Assembly (NCBI RefSeq): GCF_011390835.1
Contig: NZ_JAABRQ010000023.1
Coordinates: forward strand, 1 to 61,908
DNA length: 61,908 nucleotides
Direction of reading: 5' to 3'
From: Hydrogenophaga sp.
GTDB taxonomy: Bacteria; Pseudomonadota; Gammaproteobacteria; Burkholderiales; Burkholderiaceae_C
Below the pieces are notes generated by a model. That model worked only from the letters and a program-made list of their open reading frames with translations, made no database searches and was not told the origin of the DNA. The position numbers were made by a program, and so were the translations under genes. Positions 1-9,861 of the stretch are shown piece after piece (within the stretch, counting starts at the first letter, position 1; every line of letters starts with the position of its first letter).

Positions 1-1103
1 GACAGCTTGGTGCTGTTCTCCAGCGCCTGCTTGAGCAGCTCGAAGGACAATGTGCGACGGCCTGCGGCCATCAGCAGCGCGCCCAGCGCACCCATGGCGC
101 CGCCTTCGGTGGGTGTCGCGATGCCCAGGAAAATCGTGCCCAGCACCAGGAAAATCAGCACCAGCGGCGGGATCAGCACAAAGGTCACGCGCTCAGTGAG
201 GCGCGACAGCAGTCCCAGCCCCAGCAGCTTGTTGGCCAGCGCCAGGCCCAGCGCCAGAAACGAACCGATGGTGGTCGAGAGGATGAAGATCTCGTCCCGC
301 GCAGCCGGCATGTCGCGACCCAGCCACGGGTTCATGACCGATTCGTGGATGCGCGACCAGCCGAAAGCCACCGCGCCACAGAACAGCAGCAGCGCCAGCA
401 GCGAGCGGTGACCGCTCGCACCGCTGGGCTCGGAATAGATGCGCGCCTCGGGCGGCAGCGCTGGCACCCACTTGGGCTTGACGAATGCGACCACGACCAC
501 GAACAACAGGTACAGGCTGACCAGCATCAAGCCGGGAACCAAGGCGCCGGCGTACATGTCACCCACCGAACGGCCAAGCTGGTCGGCCAGCACGATCAGT
601 ACCAGCGAAGGCGGCAGGGCCTGCGCCAGTGTGCCCGAGGCCGTGATGGTCCCGGTGGCAATCGTGCGGTTGTAGCCATAGCGCAGCATGATGGGCATGG
701 CGATCAGGCCCATGGAGATCACCGAAGCCGCGACCACGCCGGTGGTGGCGGCGAGCAGCGCACCCACCAGCACCACGGCAATGCCCACGCCACCACGCAG
801 CGGACCAAACACCTGGCCCACCGTTTCCAGCAAATCCTCGGCCATGCGGCTGCGCTCCAGGATGATGCCCATGAGCGTGAAGAACGGGATCGCCAGCAGC
901 GTGTCGTTCTGCATGATGCCGATCACCCGCAGCGGCAGCGCCTGAAACAAGTTGGACGGGAAAAGGCCCAGCTCCATGCCGATGAAGCCGAAGAACAGAC
1001 CGGTCGCCGAGAGCGAAAACGCCACGGGAAAACCGGCCAGCAGGAAGATCAGCAGGCCGGCAAACATCACCGGCACAAAATTGTTAATCAGCAGGTCGAT
1101 CAT
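1..1103 (-). CDS. dctM: TRAP transporter large permease (DctM family), 3' end outside window
   Basis: The minus-strand frame from the ATG at 1103 stays open to the window edge, so the C-terminus is missing. The translation begins MIDLLINNFVPVMFAGLLIF and continues as a chain of hydrophobic segments rich in Gly/Ala/Leu, with the ATTGVVAASVISMGLIAMP stretch and the late GIATPTEGGAMGALGALLMA stretch typical of DctM proteins, the large 11-12 helix subunit that carries the Na+-coupled substrate across the inner membrane. Its start codon overlaps the stop of the small permease gene (ATGA), so the two are probably translationally coupled. The substrate is set by the binding protein encoded at 1895-2974. 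Confidence 0.93.
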   Translation of the reverse strand, partial: MIDLLINNFVPVMFAGLLIFLLAGFPVAFSLSATGLFFGFIGMELGLFPSNLFQALPLRVIGIMQNDTLLAIPFFTLMGIILERSRMAEDLLETVGQVFGPLRGGVGIAVVLVGALLAATTGVVAASVISMGLIAMPIMLRYGYNRTIATGTITASGTLAQALPPSLVLIVLADQLGRSVGDMYAGALVPGLMLVSLYLLFVVVVAFVKPKWVPALPPEARIYSEPSGASGHRSLLALLLFCGAVAFGWSRIHESVMNPWLGRDMPAARDEIFILSTTIGSFLALGLALANKLLGLGLLSRLTERVTFVLIPPLVLIFLVLGTIFLGIATPTEGGAMGALGALLMAAGRRTLSFELLKQALENSTKL

Positions 1104-1702
1104 GATTTCGCTCCGGCCTTGCGGGCTTTTTCCTGGGCCGCGATTTCTTCGGCCAGCAACTCGGTTTCACTCGGGCCGGTGTGGCTGAGCGCATCAGGAC
1201 CGTCGCCAGTGAGGAAAGCGGCGCGTTTGATCAATTCGGATACGCCCTGCAGCATCAGCAATGCGAAGCCCAGGGGGATGAGCGCATAGACCGGCCAGCG
1301 GATCAGGCCACCGGCGTTGGTCGACACCTCTCCGGACACATAGGCCTGGGCCAGCACCGGCCAGGCCAGTGTGGCCATCATGTAGCACAGCGGGAACAGA
1401 AAAATGATGATGCCGCCGATGTCGATCCAGTTGCGTGTGCGATCGCTGAACTTGCTGGAAATGAAGTCGATGCGCACGTGGGCATTTTTCATGAACGCGT
1501 AGCCCGCCCCCAGCAGGAACACCGCCGCGAACAGGTACCACTGGATTTCGAGCCAGGCGTTGGAGCTGGTGCCCACGGTTTTCCGGACGATGGCGTTGCC
1601 GGCGCTGATGAGCGTGGTGGCCAGAATCAGCCACATGGCCAGTTTGCCGATGAGGGTGCTGAGGCCGTCGATCAGACGGGACAGGCTGAGTAAGAGCGAC
1701 AT
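1100..1702 (-). CDS. dctQ: TRAP transporter small permease (DctQ family)
   Basis: About 200 residues with four predicted membrane segments, the DctQ size and topology. The segment LIWPVYALIPLGFALLMLQG-like region near the end and the central WLEIQWYLFAAVFLLGAGYA stretch fit the family. The ATG at 1702 was chosen; the frame also opens with a TTG at 1741, giving 13 extra residues, and neither has a strong ribosome binding site. The charged tail (LAEEIAAQEKARKAG) is cytoplasmic. The gene lies between the binding protein and the large permease and overlaps the latter by 4 bp. The small subunit bridges binding protein and large permease in the inner membrane. Confidence 0.9.
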   Translation of the reverse strand: MSLLLSLSRLIDGLSTLIGKLAMWLILATTLISAGNAIVRKTVGTSSNAWLEIQWYLFAAVFLLGAGYAFMKNAHVRIDFISSKFSDRTRNWIDIGGIIIFLFPLCYMMATLAWPVLAQAYVSGEVSTNAGGLIRWPVYALIPLGFALLMLQGVSELIKRAAFLTGDGPDALSHTGPSETELLAEEIAAQEKARKAGAKS

Positions 1703-1844
1703 GAGGAGTCCCCGGTTGGGAGTCGTGAGGGAAGCGAACAAGGCGCCCTTGTGCGGACGTCTGACGATGAGGCTTCGGGCCTCATGGCTTCTCGAAAGGA
1801 TGGATAGGAGCCGCGAAAAGAAACTGGAAAGCTGAAAAACTTGC

Positions 1845-1877
1845 GCAAAAAACCCCGCACACGCGGGGTTTTTTGCG
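1845..1877 (-). terminator. Intrinsic terminator/attenuator between TRAP binding protein and permease genes
   Basis: CCCCGC (1853-1858), loop ACAC, GCGGGG (1863-1868), flanked by runs of six A and six T, so it can act in both directions. On the minus strand it follows the binding-protein stop and precedes the two permease genes, and should lower permease expression relative to the periplasmic component. Confidence 0.8.
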
Positions 1878-1894
1878 ACTGCAAGAGCCGTTGA

Positions 1895-2974
1895 TTACAG
1901 CTTGGCCGACTGCATGTAGCGGTCGAACGTGGCTTCGGTGAAGCGGAACCAGAGGTTCTGGTCCTTGCGGAACGTCGAGTAGTCGGTGTAGATTTTTTTC
2001 CACGCCGGGTTGGTGTCGTTCAGCTCGCCGTACAGGGCCATGGATTCCTTGAACGCCAGATCCATCACCGGCTTCGGGAATGCCAGCAGCTTGGCGCCAC
2101 CAGCGACCAGTCGCTTGAGCGCAGCCGGGTTGCGGGCGTCGTAGCGGGCCTGCATCTCTGTGTGCGCGTGCGAGGCAGCGGCTTCGACGATGGCCTGGTT
2201 TTCTTTCGACAAAGCGTTGAACGCGGCCTTGTTGATGTAGAAGTCGAGCTGGGCGCCGCCCTCCCACCAGCCTGGGTAGTAGTAGTTCTTGGCGACCTTC
2301 TGGAAGCCCAGCTTTTCATCGTCGTACGGACCCACCCACTCGGTGGCGTCGATGGTGCCTTTTTCCAGCGCCTGGTAGATCTCGCCGCCAGGGATGTTTT
2401 GCGGCACGCCACCCATGCGGGTCAGCACACGGCCGGCAAAGCCGCCGAGGCGCATTTTCAGACCCTTGATGTCGGCAGCAGTCTTGATTTCCTTGCGGTA
2501 CCAGCCACCCATCTGGGCACCGGTGTTGCCGCCGGGGAAGTTCACGATGTTGAACTGGTCATAGAACTCGCGGAACAGCTTCATGCCGTTGCCGTCGTAG
2601 TACCAGGCGGTGAGCTGGCGGCTGTTCAGACCGAACGGGATGGCCGTGCCGATGGCGAAGGTTTCGTTCTTGCCGTGGAAATAGTAGGGGGCGGTGTGTG
2701 CGGCTTCAACCGTGCCTTGCTGCACACCGTCGACCACGCCGAAGGCGGGCATAAGCTCGCCACCCGGGTGCACCGAAATGGAGAACTTGCCGCCCGTCAT
2801 GTCGCTGACTTTTTGCGCAAACACTTCGGCTGCGCCGTAAATGGTGTCGAGGGCTTTGGGGAAACTGGAAGCCAGGCGCCAGCGGATGGCGGCCTGTGCA
2901 TGAACAGCGGGTGCTGCTCCTGCGGCCAGCACGCCGGCAATACCGGCATGCTTGATGATGGAACGACGATCCAT
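1895..2974 (-). CDS. TRAP transporter periplasmic substrate-binding protein (TakP/DctP-like)
   Basis: 359 residues. N-terminus MDRRSIIKHAGIAGVLAAGA ending AVHAQA is a signal peptide with twin arginines, possibly Tat-dependent. The mature part has the family fold markers IRWRLASSFPKALDTIYGAA, LKMRLGGFAGRVLTRMGGVP and GPYDDEKLGFQKVAKNYYYP; the last, with the nearby WWEGG, resembles the TakP branch that binds 2-oxo acids such as pyruvate. The ligand is therefore inferred, not shown. A GGAG lies 10 nt before the ATG. It is first in the operon and separated from the permease genes by a terminator, consistent with higher expression of the soluble receptor. Confidence 0.92.
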   Translation of the reverse strand: MDRRSIIKHAGIAGVLAAGAAPAVHAQAAIRWRLASSFPKALDTIYGAAEVFAQKVSDMTGGKFSISVHPGGELMPAFGVVDGVQQGTVEAAHTAPYYFHGKNETFAIGTAIPFGLNSRQLTAWYYDGNGMKLFREFYDQFNIVNFPGGNTGAQMGGWYRKEIKTAADIKGLKMRLGGFAGRVLTRMGGVPQNIPGGEIYQALEKGTIDATEWVGPYDDEKLGFQKVAKNYYYPGWWEGGAQLDFYINKAAFNALSKENQAIVEAAASHAHTEMQARYDARNPAALKRLVAGGAKLLAFPKPVMDLAFKESMALYGELNDTNPAWKKIYTDYSTFRKDQNLWFRFTEATFDRYMQSAKL

Positions 2975-3057
2975 AGTATTGTTACTCCATTTTGAGGGTT
3001 CTTAACTCGACTCACTCACCGGATAAGGTGAACAGGGCAAGGCGCTTAGGCCCGTGC

Positions 3058-3063
3058 ATTGTA
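3058..3063 (-). promoter_or_regulatory. Possible -10 hexamer (TACAAT) for the TRAP operon
   Basis: The minus strand reads TACAAT about 85 bp upstream of the binding-protein ATG. I found no convincing -35 at the right spacing, so this is a weak candidate. Confidence 0.3.
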
Positions 3064-3247
3064 AGGATCGCGGGCGCCCAACCCGCACGGGTTTTCCCTT
3101 GGGAACGAGTCGCAAACCCTTTGAATCAGAAGGTTTTTCGCACTTTTCTCGAGGGCTGCAAAAGGCTTCAATCACGGCCTGAAATTTTCTCACGCAAGCG
3201 TTCGGACGAAAAACAGTTGGCACCGCCATCGCTCACGAACGGGACGA

Positions 3248-5143
3248 TCAGCCTACCGCCTTGAGACCAGGCGCGGCATCCAGCAGCGAGGCGAATCGGC
3301 CGCGCACCGAGCGCTCGATACCACCCGCGTCCAGCCCCAGCATGGACAGCAATTTGGCAGGGTCGCCGTGCTCGACAAACTCGTCGGGCAGGCCGAGCTG
3401 CAGCACTGGGAGGTTCAAGCCCTCGGCCTGCAGCGCTTCGAGCACCGCTGAGCCCGCACCACCCTGGATGCAGCCCTCTTCCAGCGTCACCAGCGCACCA
3501 TGGGAGCGAGCCAGTTCGCGCAACAGCTCCAGGTCCAGCGGTTTGGCCCAACGCATGTTGGCCACGCTGGCGCCCAGGCGTTCGGCGGCAGCCAGCGCGG
3601 GGTGCAGCAAGGTACCGAATGCCAGGATCGCCACGCCGCGCCCGTTGCGCGTCCACTCGCCCCGCCCGTAGGGCAAAGGCTCCAGGCCGGCCGGCTGCGC
3701 TGCACCGATACCGGCTCCTCGCGGGTAGCGCACCGCCACCGGATGTTCGCGGGCAAACGCCGTGCTCAGCAGCTGGCGGCACTCGGCCTCGTCCGACGGA
3801 CAGGCCACCGCCATGTTGGGGATACAGCGCAGGTAGGCAATGTCGTAGGCGCCGGCGTGGGTGGCGCCATCGGCACCGACGATGCCGGCGCGATCGAGCG
3901 CAAACACCACCGGCAGGTTTTGCAGCGCCACATCGTGGATCAGCTGGTCGTAGCCGCGCTGGAGAAAGGTCGAGTAAATCGCGACCACCGGCTTGAGACC
4001 TTCACATGCGAGGCCGGCGGCGAAGGTCACCGCGTGCTGCTCGGCGATGCCCACGTCGAAGTAGCGCGTTGGGAAGCGCCGTTCAAATTCGACCATGCCC
4101 GAACCCTCGCGCATGGCGGGCGTGATGCCGACCAGGCGCGGATCGGCCGCGGCCATGTCGCACAGCCATTGACCAAAGACCTGGGTGAAGGTGGTCTTGG
4201 GCGCGGTAGCGGGCTTGGTCAGGCCCACCGCCGGATCGAACTTGCCCGGACCGTGGTAAGCCACCGGATCGGCTTCGGCCAGCTTGTAGCCCTGCCCTTT
4301 TTTGGTGACCACATGCAGGAACTGTGGGCCGCTGTCGTTCTCCAGCAGGTGTCGGATATTTTCCAGCGTGGGGATCAGCGAATCGAGATCGTGGCCGTCG
4401 ATGGGGCCGATGTAGTTGAAGCCGAACTTCTCAAACAGGGTGGCGGGCACCACCATGCCCTTGGCTTGCTCTTCAAGCCGCTTGGCCAGTTCAAACAGCG
4501 GCGGCGCGTTGCGCAGCACCTGCTTGCCCACGCTCTTGGCTGCCGCGTAGAACTGGCCGCTCATGAGCTGGGCCAGGTAACGGTTGAGCGCACCCACCGG
4601 CGGCGAGATTGACATGTCGTTGTCATTCAGCACCACCAGCAGGCGGCCTTCGGCCACGCCGGCGTTGTTCAGTGCTTCAAATGCCATGCCGGCCGACATG
4701 GCGCCGTCACCGATGATGGCCACGGCGTTGCGTTCATCGCCCTTGATCTTGGCGGCCAGCGCCATGCCCAATGCAGCCGAGATGCTGGTGGACGAGTGCG
4801 CGGTGCCAAAAGTGTCGTACTCGCTTTCGTCGCGACGCGGAAAACCGCTGATGCCGTCCAGCTGGCGCAGCGTGTGCATGCGGTCGCGCCGACCGGTGAG
4901 GATCTTGTGCGGGTAGGTCTGGTGACCCACGTCCCAGACCAGCCGGTCTTCGGGCGTGTTGAACACGTAGTGCAACGCCACGGTGAGCTCCACCGTGCCG
5001 AGGTTGGATCCGAGATGGCCACCCGTGCGCGCCACGCTCTCCAGCAAAAAGCTGCGAAGCTCATCGGCCAGAGGCAGCAACTGCTGGCGCGAGAGGCGGC
5101 GCAGGTCTGCTGGCGAGTCGATTGTGGAAAGCAGGGAACTCAT
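3248..5143 (-). CDS. dxs: 1-deoxy-D-xylulose-5-phosphate synthase
   Basis: 631 residues, normal for Dxs. It condenses pyruvate and glyceraldehyde 3-phosphate to DXP, first step of the MEP isoprenoid pathway, using thiamine diphosphate. Visible markers: [16 protein letters not shown] (substrate/ThDP pocket), [18 protein letters not shown] followed by NDNDMSI (ThDP-Mg site), the central transketolase domain with [15 protein letters not shown] and [15 protein letters not shown], and a C-terminal transketolase domain. Third gene of the xseB-ispA-dxs operon, 17 bp downstream of ispA, the usual proteobacterial arrangement. Confidence 0.98.
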   Translation of the reverse strand: MSSLLSTIDSPADLRRLSRQQLLPLADELRSFLLESVARTGGHLGSNLGTVELTVALHYVFNTPEDRLVWDVGHQTYPHKILTGRRDRMHTLRQLDGISGFPRRDESEYDTFGTAHSSTSISAALGMALAAKIKGDERNAVAIIGDGAMSAGMAFEALNNAGVAEGRLLVVLNDNDMSISPPVGALNRYLAQLMSGQFYAAAKSVGKQVLRNAPPLFELAKRLEEQAKGMVVPATLFEKFGFNYIGPIDGHDLDSLIPTLENIRHLLENDSGPQFLHVVTKKGQGYKLAEADPVAYHGPGKFDPAVGLTKPATAPKTTFTQVFGQWLCDMAAADPRLVGITPAMREGSGMVEFERRFPTRYFDVGIAEQHAVTFAAGLACEGLKPVVAIYSTFLQRGYDQLIHDVALQNLPVVFALDRAGIVGADGATHAGAYDIAYLRCIPNMAVACPSDEAECRQLLSTAFAREHPVAVRYPRGAGIGAAQPAGLEPLPYGRGEWTRNGRGVAILAFGTLLHPALAAAERLGASVANMRWAKPLDLELLRELARSHGALVTLEEGCIQGGAGSAVLEALQAEGLNLPVLQLGLPDEFVEHGDPAKLLSMLGLDAGGIERSVRGRFASLLDAAPGLKAVG

Positions 5144-5160
5144 GTGTCGGTATCCGGTGT

Positions 5161-6063
5161 TCAGTGGGTGCGGCGACCGACCCAGTCGGTCAGGGCGTGC
5201 AGGGGCGAGACGCGCGGCAACCCGGTGGCCTGCAAGGCAAGGTGTGCCTGCCCGAGCAGCCGGTCGGCATAAGCCTGGGCCGACTCCAGACCCATCAGCG
5301 AGACAAAAGTGGGCTTGTCGGCCGCCGCGTCTTTGCCCGCGGTTTTGCCCAGGGTAGCGGCGTCGGCGGTGACATCGAGCACGTCATCAACCACCTGGAA
5401 GGCCAGGCCCAATGCAGCGCCGAAGCGCTGCAGCTCGGCGGTGGCGTTTTCATCAGGCGCGCCGCAGGCTGCGCCCATCATCACGCTGGCTTGCAGCAGG
5501 GCGCCGGTCTTGAGGCGGTGCATGTGCTCCAGCGCGGTCTGGTCCAGCGCGAGTCCGATGCTCGCGAGGTCCACGGCCTGGCCACCCGCCATGCCTTGCC
5601 CGCCCGAGGCACGCGCCAACAGGCGGCACAAGGTGCTGCCCAGCTGCGGTTCGACGCCGGACTCGGGAACCAGCAGCTCGAAGGCCAGCGCCTGCAGCGC
5701 ATCGCCCACCAGCAGGGCCTGGGCTTCCCCAAATTGCACGTGCACCGTGGGCTTGCCTCGACGCAGCACATCGTTGTCCATGCACGGCATGTCGTCGTGC
5801 ACCAGGGAATAGGCATGGATCAACTCGACCGCGCAGGCCGCGCGCAGGGCCGACTCGCGCCCACCGCCCACCGCTTCGCTGGTGCCCAGCACCAACAGGG
5901 GCCGCAGCCGCTTGCCGCCGTCAAGCACCGCGTAGCGCATGGCCTCACCCAGGCCGGCTGGCGCGTCAGCGGTCACCCAGGTCGACAGGGCACGCTCCAC
6001 GTCCGCCTGGTGCGTGCTGCGCCAGAGCTCAAAGTGAGCGAGAGCGTCCGACGGGTGATTCAC
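5161..6063 (-). CDS. ispA: Farnesyl diphosphate synthase (polyprenyl synthetase)
   Basis: 300 residues. It makes farnesyl diphosphate from IPP and DMAPP/GPP. The first Asp-rich motif is in [19 protein letters not shown] (DDxxxxD) and the second is DDVLD in [31 protein letters not shown] is the substrate-binding N-terminal motif. Start is GTG at 6063, overlapping the stop of xseB (GTGA). Followed 17 bp later by dxs, so precursor synthesis and prenyl chain elongation are co-transcribed. Confidence 0.97.
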   Translation of the reverse strand: MNHPSDALAHFELWRSTHQADVERALSTWVTADAPAGLGEAMRYAVLDGGKRLRPLLVLGTSEAVGGGRESALRAACAVELIHAYSLVHDDMPCMDNDVLRRGKPTVHVQFGEAQALLVGDALQALAFELLVPESGVEPQLGSTLCRLLARASGGQGMAGGQAVDLASIGLALDQTALEHMHRLKTGALLQASVMMGAACGAPDENATAELQRFGAALGLAFQVVDDVLDVTADAATLGKTAGKDAAADKPTFVSLMGLESAQAYADRLLGQAHLALQATGLPRVSPLHALTDWVGRRTH

Positions 6064-6323
6064 TCCGCGTTCCAGGTTTTGAGTTCGCCACCTTCAAGCA
6101 CCTTGATCTGATCCTCCACCGCATCAAGCCTCGCGCGGCAAAAGGCCAGCAGCTGGGCGCCGCGCTGGTAGCGCGACAGCAGCTGGTCCAGGGGCAGCTG
6201 CCCCGCGTCAAGCTGGGACACCAGCTGCTCCAGCTCGTCAAGCGCAGCCTCATAGCTGGGTGCGACTGGGTCCAGGGTAGCGGTGGCAGACGGCTTGGTG
6301 GTGCGGGGAGATGGTGGGGTCAT
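6060..6323 (-). CDS. xseB: Exodeoxyribonuclease VII small subunit
   Basis: 87 residues from the ATG at 6323. The core [20 protein letters not shown] and [20 protein letters not shown] are the conserved two-helix XseB pattern. It binds XseA in exonuclease VII, which degrades single-stranded DNA. The upstream in-frame extension to 6431 is proline/arginine rich and lacks family similarity, so I use the internal ATG. First gene of the xseB-ispA-dxs operon; xseA is not in the window. Confidence 0.93.
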   Translation of the reverse strand: MTPPSPRTTKPSATATLDPVAPSYEAALDELEQLVSQLDAGQLPLDQLLSRYQRGAQLLAFCRARLDAVEDQIKVLEGGELKTWNAE

Positions 6324-6620
6324 GCGGGGTGGAATTAGGCGCCGGGCCGGGCACGGGCGAAACCGCCTATGGTGCGCAGCCGAGCAACGCTTGAATTCTA
6401 GCCCCGCAGCCCTGTCCAGCCCAGGCGACACCCTTACATCCCAATGCCCGGAGCAGCGCCATGGTCACCCCCTGGGGTACACTCCCCCCTCTTTTTTTCT
6501 TTACTGACGGGCCCTGGCTGCCCGGAGGGACGCACCACTTCACCCATCCCGCGCGAATTCGTCTTCTCGAGCAGCGCTTACCCTGCCCCTTTATAGGGGG
6601 AGTCTCTAGGTCAGGACCTC
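6324..6620. other. Divergent intergenic region upstream of xseB and the Rieske gene
   Basis: No gene seen. It contains a pyrimidine tract (about 6484-6502) and a short palindrome CCCCT-TTATA-GGGGG at 6586-6600, 20 bp before the Rieske ATG. An AGGA lies 4 nt before that ATG. Both operons must be driven from here, but I see no confident -35/-10 pair. Confidence 0.5.
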
Positions 6621-7754
6621 ATGTCTGATTTAAGTCTTCAACTTCAGCAGGCCAGAAGCCAACTCCCGGTTTCCAGCTATTTCGACCCAGCGCTGTTCCA
6701 GCGTGAACTGGAAACCCTCTTCCAGCATGGCCCCCGGTACGTGGGGCACCAGCTCTCGGTACCCAACCCGGGCGATTACCACGTCCTGTCCCAGGAAAAA
6801 GGCGGCCGGGCTCTGGTGCGCACCGAACGGGGTGTGGAACTCGTCTCCAATGTCTGCCGCCACCGCCAAGCGATCATGCTCAAAGGGCGCGGCAACCTCG
6901 GCACCACCCAGCCGGGTAGTGCAGGTGGCAACATCGTCTGCCCGCTGCACCGATGGACCTACAGCGGCGGCCAGGGCCAGTCACCCGTCGGCAACCTGCT
7001 GGGTGCACCCCATTTTTCAAACGATCCCTGCCTGGACCTGAACAACTACGGTTTGCGCGAGTGGAACGGCCTGCTGTTTGAAGACAACGGGCGCGACATT
7101 GCCGCCGACCTGGCCGGCATGGGGCCTCGCGAGGCGCTGAATTTTGATGGCATGGTGCTCGACCACGTGGAGCTGCACACCTGCCACTACAACTGGAAGA
7201 CTTTCATCGAGGTCTACCTGGAGGATTACCACGTGGGGCCGTTTCACCCCGGACTGGGCCAGTTTGTCACCTGTGAGGACCTGCGCTGGGAGCTCAAACC
7301 CGAGTATTCGGTGCAGACAGTGGGCGCACAAAACCTGCTCGACAAAGCCGGCAGCCCGACCTACCAGCGCTGGCACGAGCAGCTGATGAAATACCGCGGG
7401 GGCCAACCACCGGCACACGGCGCCATCTGGCTCACCTACTACCCGCACATCATGGTGGAGTGGTACCCGCATGTGCTCACAGTCTCGACCCTGCACCCGG
7501 TGAGCCCGACCGAGACGCTGAACATGGTGGAGTTCTATTACCCGGAGGAAATCGTGGCCTTCGAGCGCGAGTTTGTGGAGGCGCAGCGCGCCGCCTACAT
7601 GGAAACCTGCATCGAAGACGACGAGATCGCCGAACGCATGGACGCCGGGCGCCAGGCCTTGCTGGCGCGCGGCGACAACGAGGTGGGGCCATACCAGAGC
7701 CCGATGGAAGACGGCATGCAGCACTTTCACGAGTGGTATCGCAGGAAGATGTGA
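6621..7754 (+). CDS. Rieske non-heme iron oxygenase, alpha-subunit type
   Basis: 377 residues. The Rieske [2Fe-2S] ligands are C79/H81 (NVCRHRQ) and C107/H110 (VCPLHRWTY). The catalytic domain has the mononuclear iron motif in LEDYHVGPFHPGLGQF (H204, H209), preceded by the usual NWKTFIEVYLEDYH context. Such proteins hydroxylate or demethylate small organic substrates with electrons from a separate reductase. No reductase, ferredoxin or beta subunit is adjacent, so the substrate cannot be deduced; related single-gene members act on aromatic acids, quaternary amines or sterol-like compounds. Confidence 0.9.
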   Translation: MSDLSLQLQQARSQLPVSSYFDPALFQRELETLFQHGPRYVGHQLSVPNPGDYHVLSQEKGGRALVRTERGVELVSNVCRHRQAIMLKGRGNLGTTQPGSAGGNIVCPLHRWTYSGGQGQSPVGNLLGAPHFSNDPCLDLNNYGLREWNGLLFEDNGRDIAADLAGMGPREALNFDGMVLDHVELHTCHYNWKTFIEVYLEDYHVGPFHPGLGQFVTCEDLRWELKPEYSVQTVGAQNLLDKAGSPTYQRWHEQLMKYRGGQPPAHGAIWLTYYPHIMVEWYPHVLTVSTLHPVSPTETLNMVEFYYPEEIVAFEREFVEAQRAAYMETCIEDDEIAERMDAGRQALLARGDNEVGPYQSPMEDGMQHFHEWYRRKM

Positions 7755-7767
7755 TCCCGCCCGCGCT

Positions 7768-7838
7768 GCCTGCGGCGTCACCCCCCCCCCGAGGTGGCGG
7801 CGCACCGCGGCCCGGCTGAGCCGGTTCCGCTGCGCCAC
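7768..7838 (+). repeat. Interspersed GC-rich repeat, copy 1
   Basis: Contains GCCTGCGGCGTC, a C-run, then GCGGCCCGG and AGCCGG. The same block order recurs at 32411-32486 and, inverted, at 31325-31412. It is intergenic, downstream of the Rieske gene, and looks like a REP-type element; this copy is the most divergent because the C-tract replaces the usual CCCC-loop-GGGG hairpin. Confidence 0.65.
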
Positions 7839-7953
7839 TGGGTTTGGCGTCCACTCGCTTCCTGTTGGGTCGCACAGGCGCACTGACCCGGCGCTGCGCT
7901 GGCTATGATCGTGACCGCTTCGATCCTGCTGCCTCACTTTCACATCACACTCC

Positions 7954-8844
7954 ATGCAAGCCCTCTGGATGCTGCTCGCGTCCTTCTTTTTTGCGACCAT
8001 GGGCGTGTGCATCAAGTACGCGTCCGACCACTTCAACAGCTTCGAGATCGTGTTCTACCGCGGCTTGGTGGGCATGATTTTCTTGATCATGCTCACGCGG
8101 GTGCGCAGCGTTTCGCTGCGCACCCGCCTGCCCATGATGCATTTCTGGCGCAGCCTGGTGGGCGTGATCGCGCTCACCTCCTGGTTCTATGCCATCGCCG
8201 CCCTGCCGCTGGCGACCGCGGTGACGCTGAACTACATGAGCAGCATCTGGATCGCGACCTTTCTGCTTGGTGGTGCGGTACTGATGCAGAAAAACCAGAT
8301 GCCGCTGCGGCACCAGAGCCCGCTGTTCATCACGGTGCTGATCGGCTTTGCCGGCGTGGCCCTGATGCTGCGCCCTACCTTCAACCCGGAGCAGATGACC
8401 GGCGCGCTGGTCGGCCTGTTCTCCGGGATCTTCTCTGCCTTTGCCTATCTGCAGGTAGCCGCCCTGGCGCGCGCCGGCGAACCCGAAAGCCGCACCGTGT
8501 TCTATTTTTCCATCGCAGCGGTGGTGGCAGGCGCCCTGGGCATGGCCTTTGCCGGTGTCAGCGCCTGGCATTGGCCGAGCGCTTTGTGGCTGCTGCCCAT
8601 CGGCCTGCTGGCGGTGTTTGGCCAGCTCTGCATGACGAGGGCCTACTCGCGCGGCGCCACCATGGTTGTGGCCAACCTGCAGTACTCGGGCATCGTGTTC
8701 GCGGGCTTCTACAGCCTGACATTGTTCGGTGACGAACTGCCCTGGATCGGGTGGTTGGGCATGGGGCTGATCATCTTCAGCGGCATCACCGCCACAGTGC
8801 TGCGGGCGCGCGCCATTCCCAACGCGCCTGCCGAGGGACACTGA
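7954..8844 (+). CDS. EamA/DMT-superfamily transporter
   Basis: 296 residues with ten hydrophobic segments in two repeats of five, the EamA layout. Markers: start MQALWMLLASFFFATMGVCI, EIVFYRGLVGMIFLIML, the middle LFSGIFSAFAYLQVAALARA, and GQLCMTRAYSRGATMVVANL opening the C-terminal half. Members export metabolites such as amino acids; the substrate here is unknown. It follows the Rieske gene by about 200 bp including a repeat, so co-transcription is uncertain. Confidence 0.88.
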   Translation: MQALWMLLASFFFATMGVCIKYASDHFNSFEIVFYRGLVGMIFLIMLTRVRSVSLRTRLPMMHFWRSLVGVIALTSWFYAIAALPLATAVTLNYMSSIWIATFLLGGAVLMQKNQMPLRHQSPLFITVLIGFAGVALMLRPTFNPEQMTGALVGLFSGIFSAFAYLQVAALARAGEPESRTVFYFSIAAVVAGALGMAFAGVSAWHWPSALWLLPIGLLAVFGQLCMTRAYSRGATMVVANLQYSGIVFAGFYSLTLFGDELPWIGWLGMGLIIFSGITATVLRARAIPNAPAEGH

Positions 8845-8930
8845 GCGCGTGACAGCCTGCACACCGGAACTGCGCCACTAAAACTTTTGTAGCCTTTCTT
8901 GGCGCCAAAGGGCGCCCCACAATCGAGCGC

Positions 8931-9782
8931 ATGTACCCGACCCTGATTTCGCCCGAACAGCTGCAAGCCCTGGATCCAACCTCGATCCGGGTTTTCGATT
9001 GCAGCTTCAACCTGACCGACCCCGCCGCCGGCGCCGAGCAATTCCAGTCCGCCCACCTGCCGGGCGCGGTGTTTGCCGACCTGAACCACGACCTCAGTGG
9101 CCACGATCCCACGCACAACGCCAGCGGAGGACGCCACCCCCTGCCTGACCGGTCCCAATTTGCCGCCTGGCTTCGCCGCCAGGGGTTGAACGCCGGCATG
9201 CAAGCCGTGGTCTATGACCGCCAGGGCGCAAACTACTGTGGCCGGCTGTGGTGGATGCTCAAGTGGTGCGGCCATGAACCGGTCGCGGTGCTCGATGGCG
9301 GTCTCGCCGCCTGGCAGGCAGCAGGTGGTGCGGTGGTTAGCGGCACCTCCGCTCCGCCCGCCGAGGGCAACTTCGTGCTGGGCGATCCTCTGGTGGTGGT
9401 CCGACACACCGCGGACCTGATGAAATGTCTGGGGGATCCCGCACAGACCCTGGTCGACGCCCGGGCCAGCGCCCGGTTTCGTGGCGAGGTCGAGCCGCTG
9501 GATCCGGTGGCGGGTCACATCCCCGGTGCACTCAACCGGCCGTTTGCCGACAACATCGGGCCTGACGGCCGCTTCAAACCAGCCGCTCAGCTCCGCGCCG
9601 AGTTCGAGCAACTGCTCGCTGGCCGGGACCCGGCCTCAGTGGTTCACCACTGCGGCAGCGGCGTGAGCGCGATTCCCAATCTGCTGGCCATGGAGCTGGC
9701 CGGGGTGGGTCGGACAGCCCTGTTTCCCGGCAGCTGGAGTGAGTGGTGCAACACGCCAGGTCTGCCCTGCGCGTCGTCTTAA
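8931..9782 (+). CDS. sseA: Tandem-rhodanese sulfurtransferase (thiosulfate/3-mercaptopyruvate type)
   Basis: 283 residues with two rhodanese domains. The N-terminal domain (about 1-140) has DLNHDLSGHDPTHNASGGRH and VVYDRQGANYCGRLWWMLKW but no loop cysteine in the catalytic place; the C-terminal domain carries the active loop HHCGSGVSAIPN with C241. The CGSGV loop is the form found in 3-mercaptopyruvate sulfurtransferases, while thiosulfate enzymes have CRxGVT, so MST activity is inferred. Transcribed alone; start ATG at 8931. Confidence 0.9.
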   Translation: MYPTLISPEQLQALDPTSIRVFDCSFNLTDPAAGAEQFQSAHLPGAVFADLNHDLSGHDPTHNASGGRHPLPDRSQFAAWLRRQGLNAGMQAVVYDRQGANYCGRLWWMLKWCGHEPVAVLDGGLAAWQAAGGAVVSGTSAPPAEGNFVLGDPLVVVRHTADLMKCLGDPAQTLVDARASARFRGEVEPLDPVAGHIPGALNRPFADNIGPDGRFKPAAQLRAEFEQLLAGRDPASVVHHCGSGVSAIPNLLAMELAGVGRTALFPGSWSEWCNTPGLPCASS

Positions 9783-9861
9783 GTTCCCTGTCACCAGGCC
9801 GATAACACGTCCATTGGCGGATGCATGAACGCAGCCGTACCCAACTCATTATTCTGCGGCG

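Noticed and set aside
3080..3095. AACCCG-CA-CGGGTT palindrome upstream of the TRAP operon
   Set aside because: Short stem and weak T-run on the wrong strand for the genes present.
3500..4612. Plus-strand frame antisense to dxs
   Set aside because: Shadow of dxs; no recognizable protein features.
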